Source: Desarmillaria ectypa
Lineage: Eukaryota; Basidiomycota; Agaricomycetes; Agaricales; Physalacriaceae
DNA length: 64,000 bases
NCBI GenBank assembly: GCA_030407005.1
Contig: JAUDYN010000004.1
Span: 1,922,001 to 1,986,000 of the forward strand
Reading direction: 5' to 3'
Position numbers and translations under genes: made by a program. Numbering within the stretch: position 1 is the stretch's first letter; each line of letters opens with the position of its first letter. Shown here piece after piece: positions 24,722 to 37,123 of the stretch. The notes beneath the pieces are model-generated. The model had not been told where the DNA came from. It ran no database searches and saw nothing but the letters and a program-made list of their open reading frames with translations.

Positions 24722-27651
24722 CTATCGGCCTTCGCCTGGATATAATCTTCCTACAGCCTCTGCTTCTTTGCGCCGTCTCTCCGCAAGCTCCCTCCCTTCC
24801 GCATCACGTCGCGTCGTACCGTATTTGGCGAGCTTCTCCAGCAGGGTCTGAAGGCGTTTTTGTTTGACAGATGGGAATGATGATTGGCGGTTAGCAAGGA
24901 CCAAATACTCTGGGACGGAATTGTTTAAGGGGATAGAAGTTGTCTATATGGTTTCAAGGGTAGAAGTCATCGACATCAGAATGAATGTGGGGAAGGAGGC
25001 GATGTACTCACGGAACGCAGCTCAACGAATGCGCTCGATAGATGTTGTCTTCCTATTCGCCGCAGCTCTTCCTCGATGAAATCCACATCAATCAGCAAGT
25101 TTGAAATGGCATTTTCGTTCATCATGGGTATGTTCCGCCCAGTCAGGAAGTCCTACAGTTGTAAAGCGATTATGGTCCGGATTGATTATCGATCCAACAA
25201 TAAGCACATACCATGAGACACTCCGCGATATATCCTACGGCTCCTCTATAGGCCTCATCCTTGTATGCTTCTTTGATGACAAGCGAGTCCACCACAGTGG
25301 TCAGCCAATTGACTAGTTCATAGAGATACATGCTCGGCGAATCCTCGCGCTTGTTAGGTGTCCAGTCGTACTCAGAAAGCCCAAAGAAATCATCCAGCTT
25401 GGAGTTGATCAATCCGGAGATGCGCGCCAATGCCCGCGATAAGGTGCTTTCAAATGAATTAGAGGCAGTCAGGCGGATCGTCCCTCCTCTCTGAGCGGAA
25501 CTAACCATAAGCCACCGTATTAGCCAACAGCACGGGCTATTGGAGCTGAGTACGTACCGCAAGTTAGTCAAAGATCGTTCTAGTTCTACACAGGCAACCT
25601 GGAAGTGTTCGAGATTGGTCACAATTTGAGCAATCTGAGTGAGGGTGGTCGTTCCTGCAAGACGTTGCCCGATAGCTATGCTGATGTTGTTCGTTAAGAG
25701 GCTGTCCAAGGACTCGATGATGCAAGTTAGCATGGACGCTGCAACTGCATAGTTGCCTCACCTTGCTCAGCAATTCGTCGATGTTTCGGTGATGTTGTGA
25801 TACCCCTTCCACAAAAGCATAGAATTTTTGAATAAATCCACGTATCTAAAAAGCTCGTGGAGATGCCAAACCAGAAACAGGGGGTTTACTTACATCCTGA
25901 CAACACAGATAGAATGTCTGTGACCAAGGAAGGTTCACGGGTAAAGCCCGCCTGAATGTAACAATAATGATTTGTCCTAAATCAAGAAGTGCGAGAGCTT
26001 ACTGTTCGATTTCAGCTTGTTCAGACTCGCTTAGCCAGACTATTTCAAGAACTGTCGCCAATTCTGAGGTAGTTTCAATATACATTGACAAATGGTCATC
26101 ATGTTGTATGATCTGAAAACATAAGATCCTTAGCAAAATGTTCACGAGCGGGAATGAAATTTACGCTATCGAAACGTCGGCTGAACTGCGCTTCTAGCAG
26201 CCTAGCATAGTTTTCAAATAAAACGATGATAAATGAATGCAATGACGCGGTCGAATAAGATGGCGACTGGTTATGAATCAGAATCTGAACACACGACATC
26301 ATTATGCTCACCGACATCTAATGTCATGAGGAATTCTATCAGACATTCTTTCACCCGTAGGAAAGTGTCGGGGTCATTTTCTATCTGCAAAGCGTGCTCA
26401 ATCCCTGATCTCAGTCGACCCACAAGAGCTTCCCAGAGTTCTTCTACATCCCGTTGGGACCTAAAAGTACCCGTCGTTTCAAGGACGTGACTTTCGACAA
26501 TGAAGAAACCGGATATTTCTTGAACGAGTGAGGACAATGAAGATATAGGAAGAGGGTCGGGCAGGATCAGGTCAGATTGTGCCTAAGATATTCAATGAGC
26601 TGATAAAAAGTTAGTGTAAGCAATGAGCCACATACCCTTCGGTCTGCTTGATACGACCGTTGAAGCTCGCCCAACGAACCTAGAGTGGTATATATGTGTA
26701 TACATTCAAAAAGAGGCTTAAAGTCGATCTTGACTTCATCGTTGTTGAGAACGTCATCTGTAGACTGCATCAGAATAACTCAAGAAGGAAAGAGGGTCTG
26801 TTACATTCAGACTTTTCTGAAGTGACCAATTCTACGGCGCTACCGACGCGACTCATCCTCAAGAACGGGTCTTTCTCTCGCCGTGATCTCCACCTTCGCG
26901 ACCTGGTCTCCATATTGTCAAGCGCCAGCCTCCCAACATCACCACTGCTATTTCGTATTTCAAGAAGCCATTGCTTCATGGAAGCGGTTACTGCATCCTT
27001 AATTTGACCGCGCAACGAAGGTAGGGAAGATAGCAAATGTTGATAGAAAGGTGTTTGGAGTAATAATGTTGGGGCAATGCTCGGGATATCATCCAGGCAC
27101 TGGTTAAAAATGTACGTATTAGAATGAAGTATCGCAACACAGGGTGAAGAACAGACCCTCAGTGCGCTCCAGTATTTGCCTTCTGTGACCATTTCACCTA
27201 CCCTATGCACTACATCCAGGACGCGCAAGCAAGCCTGGAGGGTGTCAATTGCCTCATCAAGATTTGCAGCGGTCTTCTTGGACTGCAGCAATGCTCGCTT
27301 CTTCTCCACTAGTCCGCGTCCTAGCTGTGCGACACTGGTATCCAGAGTAGCAATGTTCTCCTTCATTTTGTCCGTGTACGATTTTACCGTAAACAGCGTA
27401 GAAACCGATAATATAAAGTCCTGGTAGTTGTCCCCGCATATTTTCTCGATCTCTTGGTCTTTAGATTCGATGAGCCCTTGAACAGTGCGAAGGAAGGCTT
27501 CTTGCTGTCTGTTGGTGTGGATTTGCTTGATTAGCGGGCCCAGTTGTTCCAGGTTTTCCGAGGACGACGACTGGTCGAGAAGATGAATTTGCTGCAGCTG
27601 CTGGTCGATGCTCTCCTGGGTGAAGACATGAGCTCGTCGATGCGGAGGCAT
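24722..27651 (-). CDS. SEC15: Exocyst complex subunit Sec15
   Basis: Sec15 is the exocyst subunit that binds the vesicle Rab GTPase (Sec4/Rab11) and so links vesicles to the tether. About 800 residues over more than ten exons. N terminus MPPHRRAHVFTQESIDQQLQ, then LIESKDQEIEKICGDNYQDF, the coiled region SYTDKMKENIATLDTSVAQL, and DTLQACLRVLDVVHRVGEMV with EGKYWSALR, all typical of Sec15. The C-terminal helical bundle includes SRALARISGLINSKLDDFFG, YDWTPNKREDSPSMYLYEL and DFLTGRNIPMMNENAISNLL. It ends with an Arg/Glu-rich tail RRKEAEAVGRLYPGEGR. The exocyst partner SEC10 lies about 21 kb away in the same window. Divergent from the HAD phosphatase gene (159 bp). Confidence 0.9.
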
Positions 27652-27810
27652 GGTTACAATCCCGTTCTGTGGCAGTGCTCAAGCAGTAGAATGCCGGTGC
27701 TTGGCATCGCCACTAATGCCAAATAGTCTTCTTCCTGAGTTTCGGGCCTTCGGAGAAATGTCGGAGGATAAGACGGTGCGGTTCAATTTCTCTACACCGG
27801 ATACTCGTTT

Positions 27811-28843
27811 ATGACTCCAGCAATGCCATCTACTACTTTTCACGTCGATGCGGCGTCGGTAACCTTTTTTTTTTACTTCTTGAATATATTCTAACTATCG
27901 TTCAGGCTGTTCGACATGGATGGAACGCTTGTCGATTCCACTGCTGGGGTCGAGGGTGCTTGGGAGGTATTCCGACAGACGTATCCATCCATCGATATCC
28001 ATGAAGTCTTGAGCTGTGAGTGGGATTGTCAATGATCCATCTGATACTTACTTATGTACCAGCTGCTCATGGCGTCCGTACCGTTGAGAACCTTCGCGCC
28101 CACTGTGGGGTCACAGATCCTGACGAACTTGAGGTAAATATGAAAGTAAATCACGCGTCTTATATTTGCTCATGGCCTCCATATAGAGAGAAGCTGAACG
28201 CTTTGAAACTGCGATTGTTACCTCTGCGGCTGCTAATGGACAACAAGGAATCGTTCTCCTTCCCGGGGTAGCCAGAAATTTCGCGGAGGTAATGATTCAA
28301 CTTCCATACTTGACTTTGATCCTAAAACCGCGATATTTATTAGATCACTTCCTGTCACAGATTACCCAATCCTAGTTGGGCCATCTGTACTTCCGCTACA
28401 AAGAAATATGCCACCGCAGCCCTTGGCATCGCAGGTGTCACCATCCCTGACGTCTTCGTGGTAGCCGAGGATGTAGAGAAAGGGAAACCTGCGTATGTCC
28501 TCGTCATTCCGCGCGGCGTCATCCTTTGACCGTACCTAGCCCCGATCCATACCTTCTCGGTGCGAAGAGATGTGGCGTGAAGCCGGAGAATTGTGAGGAT
28601 CTATATGTTGATCTGAGATTATGCTGGTTTTGATCCTGACTCTGCTCTTAAGGTATCGTTTTCGAAGATGCACCTGCTGGTATCCGCAGTGGCAAGGCTG
28701 CAGGCTGCAAGACCGTTGGGTTCCTCACAACTCACAGCAAGGAATTAATGGAGTCCGTCCAGCCTGATTTTCTCGTTCCCAACATGGATAGGCTAGTCGC
28801 ATTGGTTCGCTGCAGTACCGTGGTCCTGACTGGTTTTCTCTAG
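27811..28843 (+). CDS. HAD-family phosphatase (glycerol-phosphatase/DOG-like)
   Basis: Haloacid dehalogenase phosphohydrolase of about 235 residues, resembling yeast glycerol-3-phosphatases (Gpp1/Gpp2) and 2-deoxyglucose-6-phosphatases. Motif I is LFDMDGTLVDSTAG, motif II falls in AICTSATKKYATAAL (Thr/Ser), motif III Lys is in EKGKPAPDPYLLGA, and motif IV is VFEDAPAGIRSGKAAG. All catalytic residues are present. The first intron must use a GTCGGT donor so that VDAA joins LFDMDG. ATG 27811 and ATG 27823 are both in frame; either could be the start. Glycerol production for osmotic balance is one possible role; substrate cannot be told from sequence. Confidence 0.85.
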
Positions 28844-29189
28844 CGTTGCCATTCGTCGCGTTGATAAAGGCTTAGAAATTACAGTCACCACCGAATAGAT
28901 ATAGATGAAATATACTACTTGAACGCTCAAAACTTGTATAAAGGGGGATCAGAAAGATCAGAAACACAGTATTAGAGACCCATTTAACGCACAGCTAATT
29001 GCATTATCTCATTGGGCTGAGTACCCATATTCCACCTCCAGAAAAGAGTTTGATTCAAACGATAGATTTAAGGTAAACCGTTAAAAACATAGAACTAGAT
29101 GCACATTGAAAAGAGCAAGAGCAAACCGGAAAAAGCGAAGGGTATTTTGGAAGCCAGACGAAGGGATGATTGACATCTGATCATGATAT
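28844..29189. other. Convergent 3' region, HAD phosphatase / alpha-tubulin 1
   Basis: 346 bp between two convergent stop codons; contains the 3' ends of both transcripts. Nothing else recognised. Confidence 0.4.
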
Positions 29190-31068
29190 CTAATACTCAC
29201 CGTCCTCTTCCGCATCAGCGGAGTCTGTACCGACTTCTTCGTAATCCTTCTCAAGCGCTGCAAGGTCTTCACGAGCCTCAGAGAATTCACCCTAAGAGAT
29301 GACTGGTAAATGGGCGGCTATATCTTGTAAAAGAGATACTTACTTCTTCCATACCCTCACCGACATACCAGTGCACGAAGGCACGTTTAGAGTACATGAG
29401 ATCGAATTTGTAGTCTGCAGGATCAATTAATTGCCGGTAAGATGGAAGAAGAGATCTAGACCTACCGAGGCGATTCCATGCAACAGCAATAGCGGTGGTG
29501 CTAGAAATTATGAATGAGATCAGCTTTTTAGGAAAGAGGAAAGGGCACACTTCGAAAGCATGCAAAGACTGCGAGTTGTCTTAGCAAGATCACCACCGGG
29601 TACACATGCTGAGGGTTCGTTGCAGACACCCAGCTGTTGAAAAGTTAGATAACACCCGTGAGTAGACGGAAAACCCCATACCTTGAAACCGGTGGGGCAC
29701 CAGTCGACGAATTGAATGGTCCTCTTCGTCTTGATGGTTGCAACAGCAGCAGTAACATCTTTGGGAACGACATCGCCACGGTAGAGCAGGGCACAGGCCA
29801 CTATAACACTGGTCAGAGAGTCAAGACTTACGATGAATGAAGCCAAACGTACTGTATTTGCCCTCTTTGGGGTCACACTTTACCATCTGGTTGCCGGTCT
29901 CGAAGCAAGAGAAAGTCATCTCTGCTACAGAGTTCTGTTCATGGGTGGCCTTCTCGGCGGACAGCAGAGGGGCGTAGGTGGCAAGAGGGAAGTGGATACG
30001 GGGAAAACTGAGTTGGGAATAAGAGCATATACAGTGCGACCAATGGCAGTACTCACGGGACCAGGTTAGTCTGGAACTCGTTCAAATCGACGTTCAGAGA
30101 ACCATCAAAGCGGAGAGAGGCGGTGATTGAAGAGACAACTTGTGCAACCAACCTGTTTAGGTTCGAGAAGCTGGGGGAAGCAACACCCAGTTTTGTCTTG
30201 CAAATGTCATAGATGGCTTCGTTATCAACCTGAATGAAGTATATGTTAGAGCGAGGAACAGTTGGAAAGGACTCAGACACACCATGAATGAACAGTCAGA
30301 GTGCTCAAGGGTTGTGTGAGTCGTCAGGACGGAGTTGTAAGGCTCGACGACGGAGCTAGAGAGTTGCGGGGCAGGGTACACACAGAACTCCAGTTTCGAC
30401 TTTTTACCATAGTCGGTGGAAAGACGTTCCATGAGCAGAGCACCGAAACCTGACCCGGTTCCACCACCGAACGAGTGGAAGACGAAGAAGCCCTGCAGGC
30501 CAGAGCAGTTGTCAGCGAGACGGCGCAGCTTGTCCATGACAGGGTCAATGAGCTCCTTGCCAACTGTGTAGTGGCCACGGGCGTCTTTGTGCCAGCAGGT
30601 TAGTATGGATTTGATCATGGTGCGACGAACGGACATACAGTTGTTTGCAGCGTCCTCCTTGCCTGAAATCATGGTTTCTGGGTGGAACAGCGACCTGTAG
30701 GGACCCGTCTTGACATCATCTATTGCGCCGGGCTCGAGATCCACGTAGAGGGAGCGTGGGACGTGTTTTCCTGAACCAGTCTCCGAGAAGAAGGTTGAAA
30801 ATCCACTATCAGAGTGAGAGGGCGAGTCGGGGCCGAGACGACCATCAGGCTGGGGTGAAGGGTGAGCATCTCAGCGCGATAAATGCAAGATAACAACGAC
30901 TCACACTGAGTCCATGTTCGAGAGTATAGAGCTCCCCTGTGCGACAGTGAGTACGCGAATCGAGACGCGAAAAAAGGAAAGGGCAGTGGCAAGCAAGGAC
31001 GACGTACAGCAAGCATTACCAATCTGGACACCGGCCTGGCCAACATGGACGGAGATTACTTCACGCAT
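29190..31068 (-). CDS. TUB1: Alpha-tubulin, copy 1
   Basis: Alpha subunit of the microtubule heterodimer. Complete coding gene with about nine short introns. Key sites: start [20 protein letters not shown], the tubulin GTP-binding signature [54 protein letters not shown], and [18 protein letters not shown]. The C terminus is acidic, [11 protein letters not shown], with a final Tyr. The N-terminal loop reads [20 protein letters not shown], so the Lys40 acetylation residue of animal alpha-tubulins is absent. The bases GGTGAGT near the stop mimic a splice donor, but the reading to Tyr-stop fits the family. The second alpha-tubulin gene follows head to tail 274 bp upstream. Confidence 0.95.
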
Positions 31069-31341
31069 AATTTCTAGAGACGGAGTGAATTTGAGCGGCG
31101 GTTAAGGATAAGGTCGTTCGTTGTTCAGGAGAAACCGGATGATCAACCAATAATTTTGGCAAGAGTCACATCACGGTCACGCGATAGTCCAGATAGAGAG
31201 AAAAGACATGAATTCATCAATATTCCGCGTAACTGTATGTAGAAGGTAAAGGTAATGCTGCGAATCACATAAAGCGCAACAAGGAGAACAATTATAGGTC
31301 GACTAAGTCATCACGAACGTAAAAAATGCATACAACCATGT

Positions 31342-33081
31342 CTAGTATTCACCAGCCTCCTCAATGTCGGCAGAGTCAATGCCAACCTCCTCGTAATCTT
31401 TTTCAAGAGCGGCCAGGTCCTCCCGAGCCTCTGAGAACTCGCCCTCCTCCATACCCTCACCGACATACCAGTGGACGAACGCCCGCTTCGAGTACAAGAG
31501 GTCAAACTTGTGGTCGAGGCGGCTCCAGGCCGAGGAAATAGCAGTGGTGTTTGAAAGCATGCACATACTGCGTGTCACTTTGGCGAGATCACCGCCTGGA
31601 ACGTGTGCGGGAGGCTCATTGCAGATACCAAGCTTGAAGCCAGTGGGACACCAGTCGACAAATTGGATGGTGCGCTTAGTCTTGATGATGGCCACAGCAG
31701 CGTTGACATCTTTGGGAACGACGTCTCCACGGTAAAGGAGAGCACACGCCACTAAAGGACATTCTAAGATACTAATCGATCAAATAATGCACCAACGCAC
31801 TGTATTTCCCTTCCCTTGGATCGCACTTGACCATCTGGTTGCCAGTTTCGAAACAAGAGAACGTCATGTCAGCAACAGAGTTCTGTTCATGATGCGCTTT
31901 TTCGGCAGAGATGATAGGAGCAAAGGTGGCGAGGGGGAAGTGGATACGGGGGAACCTGGAAATGGAATGTCATTCCAGCTGTTTCCCCTGTCCAGTGTGG
32001 CAACTTACGGAACCAGGTTGGTCTGGAATTCGTTCAAATCAACATTGAGAGACCCGTCGAACCGCAAAGACGCGGTGATTGAGGAAACGACTTGTGCAAT
32101 CAGCCTGTTCAAGTTGGTCAATCCGGGGGATGAGATGCCCAAGTTCTTCTTGCAAATGTCATAAATGGCTTCATTGTCAACCTGCCGGTGGGTTTGAGTA
32201 AGCTCTACTTAAAATGTCAATTCAAATCACATACCATGAAAGAGCAGTCAGAGTGCTCCAAAGTCGTGTGCGTAGTCAGAACGGAGTTGTAGGGTTCAAC
32301 GACAGAGTTGGCTAGCGTTGGCGCGGGGTACACGCTGAACTCTAACTTCGACTTCTTGCCATAGTCCGTGGACAGGCGCTCCAAAATCAAGGCACCAAAT
32401 CCAGAACCAGTTCCACCGCCAAAGGAGTGGAAGACAAAGAAGCCCTGGAGGCCAGAGCAGTTGTCCGCGAGGCGGCGCACTCGGTCCATCACGAGATCGA
32501 TCATCTCTTTGCCAATGGTATAATGTCCACGAGCATCTTAAGCATTGTCAGCCATGAACACAGCACATATATGCCAGCAAATCTACTCACAGTTGCTCGC
32601 GGCGTCCTCCTTGCCATTGATCAGGGTCTCGGGGTGGAACAGACTCCTGTATGTGCCAGTCTTGACCTCATCAATGACATTGGGCTCCAGATCCACGTAT
32701 AGGGAGCGCGGTACATGCTTGCCCGAGGACGTCTCGGAAAAGAAAGTGCTGAAGCCATCATCGTTAGCGACGGCACCATCGCTGAGACGACCGTCAGGCT
32801 ACAAAATACATAAGAAATAAAAATCTTGATAGTGTGAATGAAAGGCAACCCACGCTGAGACCATGCTCGACGGTGTACAACTCCCCTAGAGTAATCGGAT
32901 CAGTATCGTACCACCCACATACCGTCAAAAAGGTGAAGATAAACAGCAGCACGACGCGTCAACCCAAGTTGAAATCGCGACGATAGACAGGCAGAGAGAG
33001 TAGAGAGAGTATATACTCACAGCAGGCATTACCAATCTGGAGACCAGCCTGGCCAACGTGTACGGAGATGACTTCTCGCAT
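31342..33081 (-). CDS. TUB1: Alpha-tubulin, copy 2
   Basis: Second complete alpha-tubulin gene on the same strand. It starts [20 protein letters not shown] and shares [56 protein letters not shown] and [18 protein letters not shown]. The C terminus reads [13 protein letters not shown]. Differences from copy 1 are spread along the chain (for example ANSVVEPYN versus SSSVVEPYN, and [10 protein letters not shown] versus [10 protein letters not shown]), so this is an old duplication rather than a fresh copy. The N-terminal loop, [19 protein letters not shown], also lacks Lys40. The copy is intact. Which copy is the major one cannot be told from sequence. Confidence 0.95.
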
Positions 33082-33617
33082 GTTTCTGAAAGGCCTTGTA
33101 AACGCGACAGAAGTAAGAATCTCAGCAGGCAAGAGTGCTACAAGGCAGGGACACTTACGAAGAGAATGGAAAAGGGAAAGATGAGCGGTGGAAGCTGAAA
33201 GGCAGACAAAAGGCAAAAGAATTTGCTCAGTAGTGAGCCGAGACTGAAGGATTCTCACGCCTGCCATCCATCACTTGGCCCGTGCGCACCCGCATTTGAC
33301 GTACGTACCTATAACGAGGACCACAGCCTATTTAGTTGGTATAACGGTGAACATGTTGTATATATAAATGTAGTACAAAAATCACAAAGTTCAAGAGTCT
33401 ACGGCCAAACTGAGCTCTACTTTACTAGATAGAGACTTTCCCATCAGCATGCGTGTCCGCCTCTATCTATAATTCTAATGCTGGACCACGTATCCTTAAT
33501 AGCCGCAGCAGCGTGCTTTGTACCGTCTATAGCTTTCTTCGAACTTTCCCGCATAAAATACCTGGAGCAGTATATCTTAGTCACCGATACAGAAGCACCT
33601 CAATCATATGAACGACT
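33082..33617. other. Intergenic region between lipase and alpha-tubulin 2
   Basis: 536 bp with the promoter of alpha-tubulin copy 2 on the minus strand and the 3' end of the hydrolase transcript. A TATATATAAATG stretch is present near 33358-33370, but its distance (about 280 bp) makes a TATA role uncertain. A plus-strand frame from 33478 is antisense to the hydrolase gene. Confidence 0.35.
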
Positions 33618-36600
33618 TTACCCCACCAAAGCATCCCACAGTCTCAAACCATGGAGAGGAATGACGTGGGTATGCACTTGTTGCTCTGATACCGACTGCC
33701 GCGGTGGTCTCGTGGGGTCGTCATGTGGAGTGAACGCGGCTCTAATGATATCCCTCGCACTCAGCTTGGGGACCGTCTCGTGAGTTATGGGAGCCGTGTG
33801 GTAGATACACTTCTTGAGCAGAGCAAGAGCTTCAGGCTGCACAGATAGTGAGCAGTGATATCGGTGTTGGAGATGACTCACTGTGTCCCGACGTCCAGCT
33901 ATGGCCGAGGGAGGTGGTGTCTCATCATCAAGGTCGAATGGACCCCATCGTCGGTCTTCTTGAATTGTGCCATCTATAGACTGGTCTGAAGTGCTCTTGA
34001 CATGAGATACCCATCTTCTGTGGTACCTTCGTGAAACGTCAGACCGCCTAGAGTGCAAAACGAGGCCTTGCTCTTTCGCTCGTTTGAGTAGTTCGGAGGC
34101 TTTGACTTCCAGTGCCCGTCGTCGTCTGGTGGCTTTCTGTGCGCTCTTCTTGAAGATTTTATCCCGCTCCTCCTGGCCTTGTGCCCACCGTATAGCGGGG
34201 GCCTCCTTGATCAAGCCAATCTCCTCTGGTCGGACACGCAAACCTGCAATCTCCTCCTTTGGTTCCATAGGCCTCATCTTACCCCAGATATCTACACGCT
34301 CACGAATTATCATGATACCAGATGCATCAGACTGTTGGAATGGTCAGCAAAGGGTGCCAGGACAAACGAGCCACGCACTCTAGTATTTTCAACGTCGACC
34401 ACACTCGTTAATTCAGTGATGTCGTGTCCTATTTCCTTCACCAAGTTTTGCACCCCTTCCTTATACAGATTGATATCAGGTATGTTGTCCGAGGACTGAA
34501 CCTCAGACTTCGGCCACAGTCCAGATTTCTTCATTTGACTGAATCTTGATCCTCGGTTTCGCCGGTGGGGATCAAGTTCATAGTCATGACTCCATATGGA
34601 CGGAGCGGGCCTATGAAGCTCAGGGAAAGAATTGCGATTGAGATGTACTTCGCTGCTATCCGTAACTTGTCTGACAAACTCGGCGATGGATCGATAGGCG
34701 TGTTTGGCCTGAGATCATTAAGACGACCGACTCAATATTAGAGTAAAGAACGCCTACACTGTTTGTAAAGCTGAACACCGTCAAGACATGGCACATACCT
34801 AATAACTACGATGATGGAGAAAAGTTTACAAATGTAAGCACACGTACCATCGAACACCTGGAGATGCACCTAAAGAACCATTATTGTTCATATCAAAAAG
34901 GAGAAGGAGTAGGCTAAAGACTAAGCTGACCTTGGTCGGAGTCACAAACTTTTTAGAATTGAATGATTGTCTTTCACTATCCTTGGTTATGCCGTCTCTT
35001 ACCGGATACTCGGATGGATAAGCAGCACGATGAGCAAGGTAAATAATTTCATCCCGTAAAACCTCTCTGTCACCAGCAAGGATGTACAAAGGTGGTAAAT
35101 TGCCTAATGAGCCCTGAAGGACGGGAGAAACCGATGGGTGGGTAAGCTGCCCAAAAAGCCTTGACATTTACTGGTCCCAAAACTGAAGAGATAGCTCACT
35201 CTGTGGTTGCATACATCTGTATCTGGGATTTGAGTTCAAGTGGAATGACATTTCTGTTATCCATCAGGACTTTGGGGGGCTTTGGTTGAAAGTCGCCGTG
35301 CAGAATTTCTTTGGGAAGATCATCTTGGTGTCTTCTCTGATCTAAGGGGGCAGAGGTCTCCGCCGCATGGCCATTCAGTGCATCGCTTTGCAAAATTTCC
35401 TTGTTCCTTTGCTCGTGCTGCAAACGAGAAGTAGAAGGTTTCAGTATATCAGTATGGCCAGGTTCTGGTGAGGGCTTTGACTTGATGGGTTGCACTCTGC
35501 CATCTTTTGGAGGTAGCAGATCGACGGGCCAAAGAGTTGATGGCTTTGCGAGAAAACCATGTGAAGGTATGATGTCCTGAAAAGAAACCTGTTGATGCAT
35601 AGAACGATATTTACTGCATTACGTACGGTGTCAGTATTGTTCATGACGCTCGGAAAGCTGTGTCAAATCAGCCCAAGGACTGATGAGGATGGCACCAGCT
35701 GGTGATGGAAGTTCCATATCGCGTAAAATGGTAAGAACCGAGAGAGATAGTCCACCACCTGCAGAATCTCCTGCGAAAACGATTTTTGAAGGCGGAATTG
35801 CTTTATGGCGTGCGTTTGGAGGTGGATGGATTAAGTACAAGTCTGAAATGGATACAGAGCGTCAGTCATGAATAGAATGGAGACGGACAAAACATACAAG
35901 CTGCAAGAACGTCTTGTAAAGGACATGGCCAAGGATATTGAGGCGCTTTACGATAATTCACAGCAAAAGCACGGCCCCGGAACTTACGAGCTGCGGACTT
36001 CATCATTGGTAGAGGTGATGATGGTAACCAATGTAAGACAAACCGTATCGTATAATCTGGTATCGGTGGGTATCTTCGATAAAGATTTAGCGGCCGCCGA
36101 TGTACAATAATACGCTGCATACTTATTGATCCCCAGAAGTATCCACCTGGTATGTGTTTCAGTAGCGATGAGGATCTTAAAACCTGATGCCTTGCCTCCG
36201 TGGACATATGACTGTGCAAAGCAACGTCAGCGCTTTCAGACTTCAGCAAAACTCCCGTACTGACCATAACTCGATCCAAGTGCTCCATCCGCAAAATATC
36301 CTGCTCATCTTTGAACATATTTTTGTCGTTTTTGACGTTTACGTCGGAAAGATAGTCTGTCTCAGTAATCCACTCTCCGTCTACTCCGTCAAGACCGCGA
36401 ACCTGCCACCATCGTTCGCCTCCAACAACCCGCTTGAGTTCATCAGGACCGAACCAGTCAATAAGAATGTCCGCGGCTCGGTTGCATGAGGATAGAGGTA
36501 TTCGAACGGGTGATACGGCAGCCCAGTATGGCGCAAGTACGTGGGTATTGGTACTAGATGTCAGGTAAATAATGCGTTAGTAACGGGGATGTGGTAAGCT

Positions 36601-36971
36601 CACAAGGCTTGAAGGGATTCGACTGTGTTCCTAGTTCCCGTTTCTATGAACGCTTCGCTTATAAGGCATCATACACGTGTTTCTCTCGTGCTGTTGAGGG
36701 TGAGGCGCACCCTTCACTATATGGAATGCTCTAGGGAAGTGTAAGACGGTTTTAAAGCATAGAGCAAAAAAGACTTACTCGTCAAAGAAAATGTCATCTT
36801 TGGGATCCTCTTCCGTATCATTGTTCTTGTATTTCTGAGCCCGGCGTTTTCCATGGGCAAAAAAGGTCTTGACGGCAACTATGCAGCTGTAAATCTCGAC
36901 TCGACCACCGGAACCGAACGGGATTTACCTGGAGTTAAGTGTACTGCAAAAGAAATAGTAGAAACCGTCAT
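33618..36971 (-). CDS. Alpha/beta hydrolase, hormone-sensitive-lipase type, with long insert and tail
   Basis: Large fungal esterase/lipase-like protein (about 880 residues). N-terminal extension from MTVSTISFAVHLTPV, with FFAHGKRRAQKYKN, then ADILIDWFGPDELKRVVGGE and RWWQVRGLDGVDGEWITE, conserved in fungal members. The hydrolase core has IPGGGYFWGS (oxyanion hole HGGG-like, here PGGG), FAVNYRKAPQYPWPCPLQDV, nucleophile VFAGDSAGGGLSLSVL, the acid in LYILAGDREVLRDE and the His in VFDGMCHVLTVF. Between nucleophile and acid sits an insert of about 130 residues rich in Pro, Lys and Gln (35196-35600). A C-terminal extension of about 250 residues includes MRPMEPKEEIAGLRVRPEE and many Arg. First intron follows HLTP. 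Divergent from CFT2. Substrate unknown. Confidence 0.8.
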
Positions 36972-37123
36972 TGAACGAGTGGTGGGATAGATGACGGTGG
37001 CGGTGGTGGACAAGATGCATGTCGTGCGTGGGTGTAACGCGCTCTATGTCGTCATGGATAGGTGCGTAACCCTAACCCTAAGTTGAAAACGCAAGGCGCT
37101 TCGTTTGTACCATCACATATTGA
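36972..37123. promoter_or_regulatory. Divergent promoter of hydrolase and CFT2, with telomere-like repeat
   Basis: 152 bp between start codons. It contains TAACCCTAACCCTAA at 37067-37081, two and a half units of the TTAGGG-type telomere repeat, 43 bp before the CFT2 ATG. Binding of a Tbf1/TRF-like protein is an inference from similar elements in other fungi. Confidence 0.55.
37067..37081. repeat. Interstitial telomere-type repeat
   Basis: TAACCCTAACCCTAA, two full TTAGGG-type units plus a partial one, in the promoter between the hydrolase gene and CFT2. The fungal telomere repeat in most basidiomycetes is TTAGGG. Chance occurrence cannot be excluded at this length. Confidence 0.7.

Noticed and set aside
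29190..29204. GTGAGT near the end of alpha-tubulin copy 1 as a splice donor
   Set aside because: Reading through gives the expected acidic end with terminal Tyr, matching copy 2; no downstream exon fits.
33478..33783. Plus-strand open frame with hydrophobic start
   Set aside because: Mostly antisense to the last exon of the hydrolase gene.
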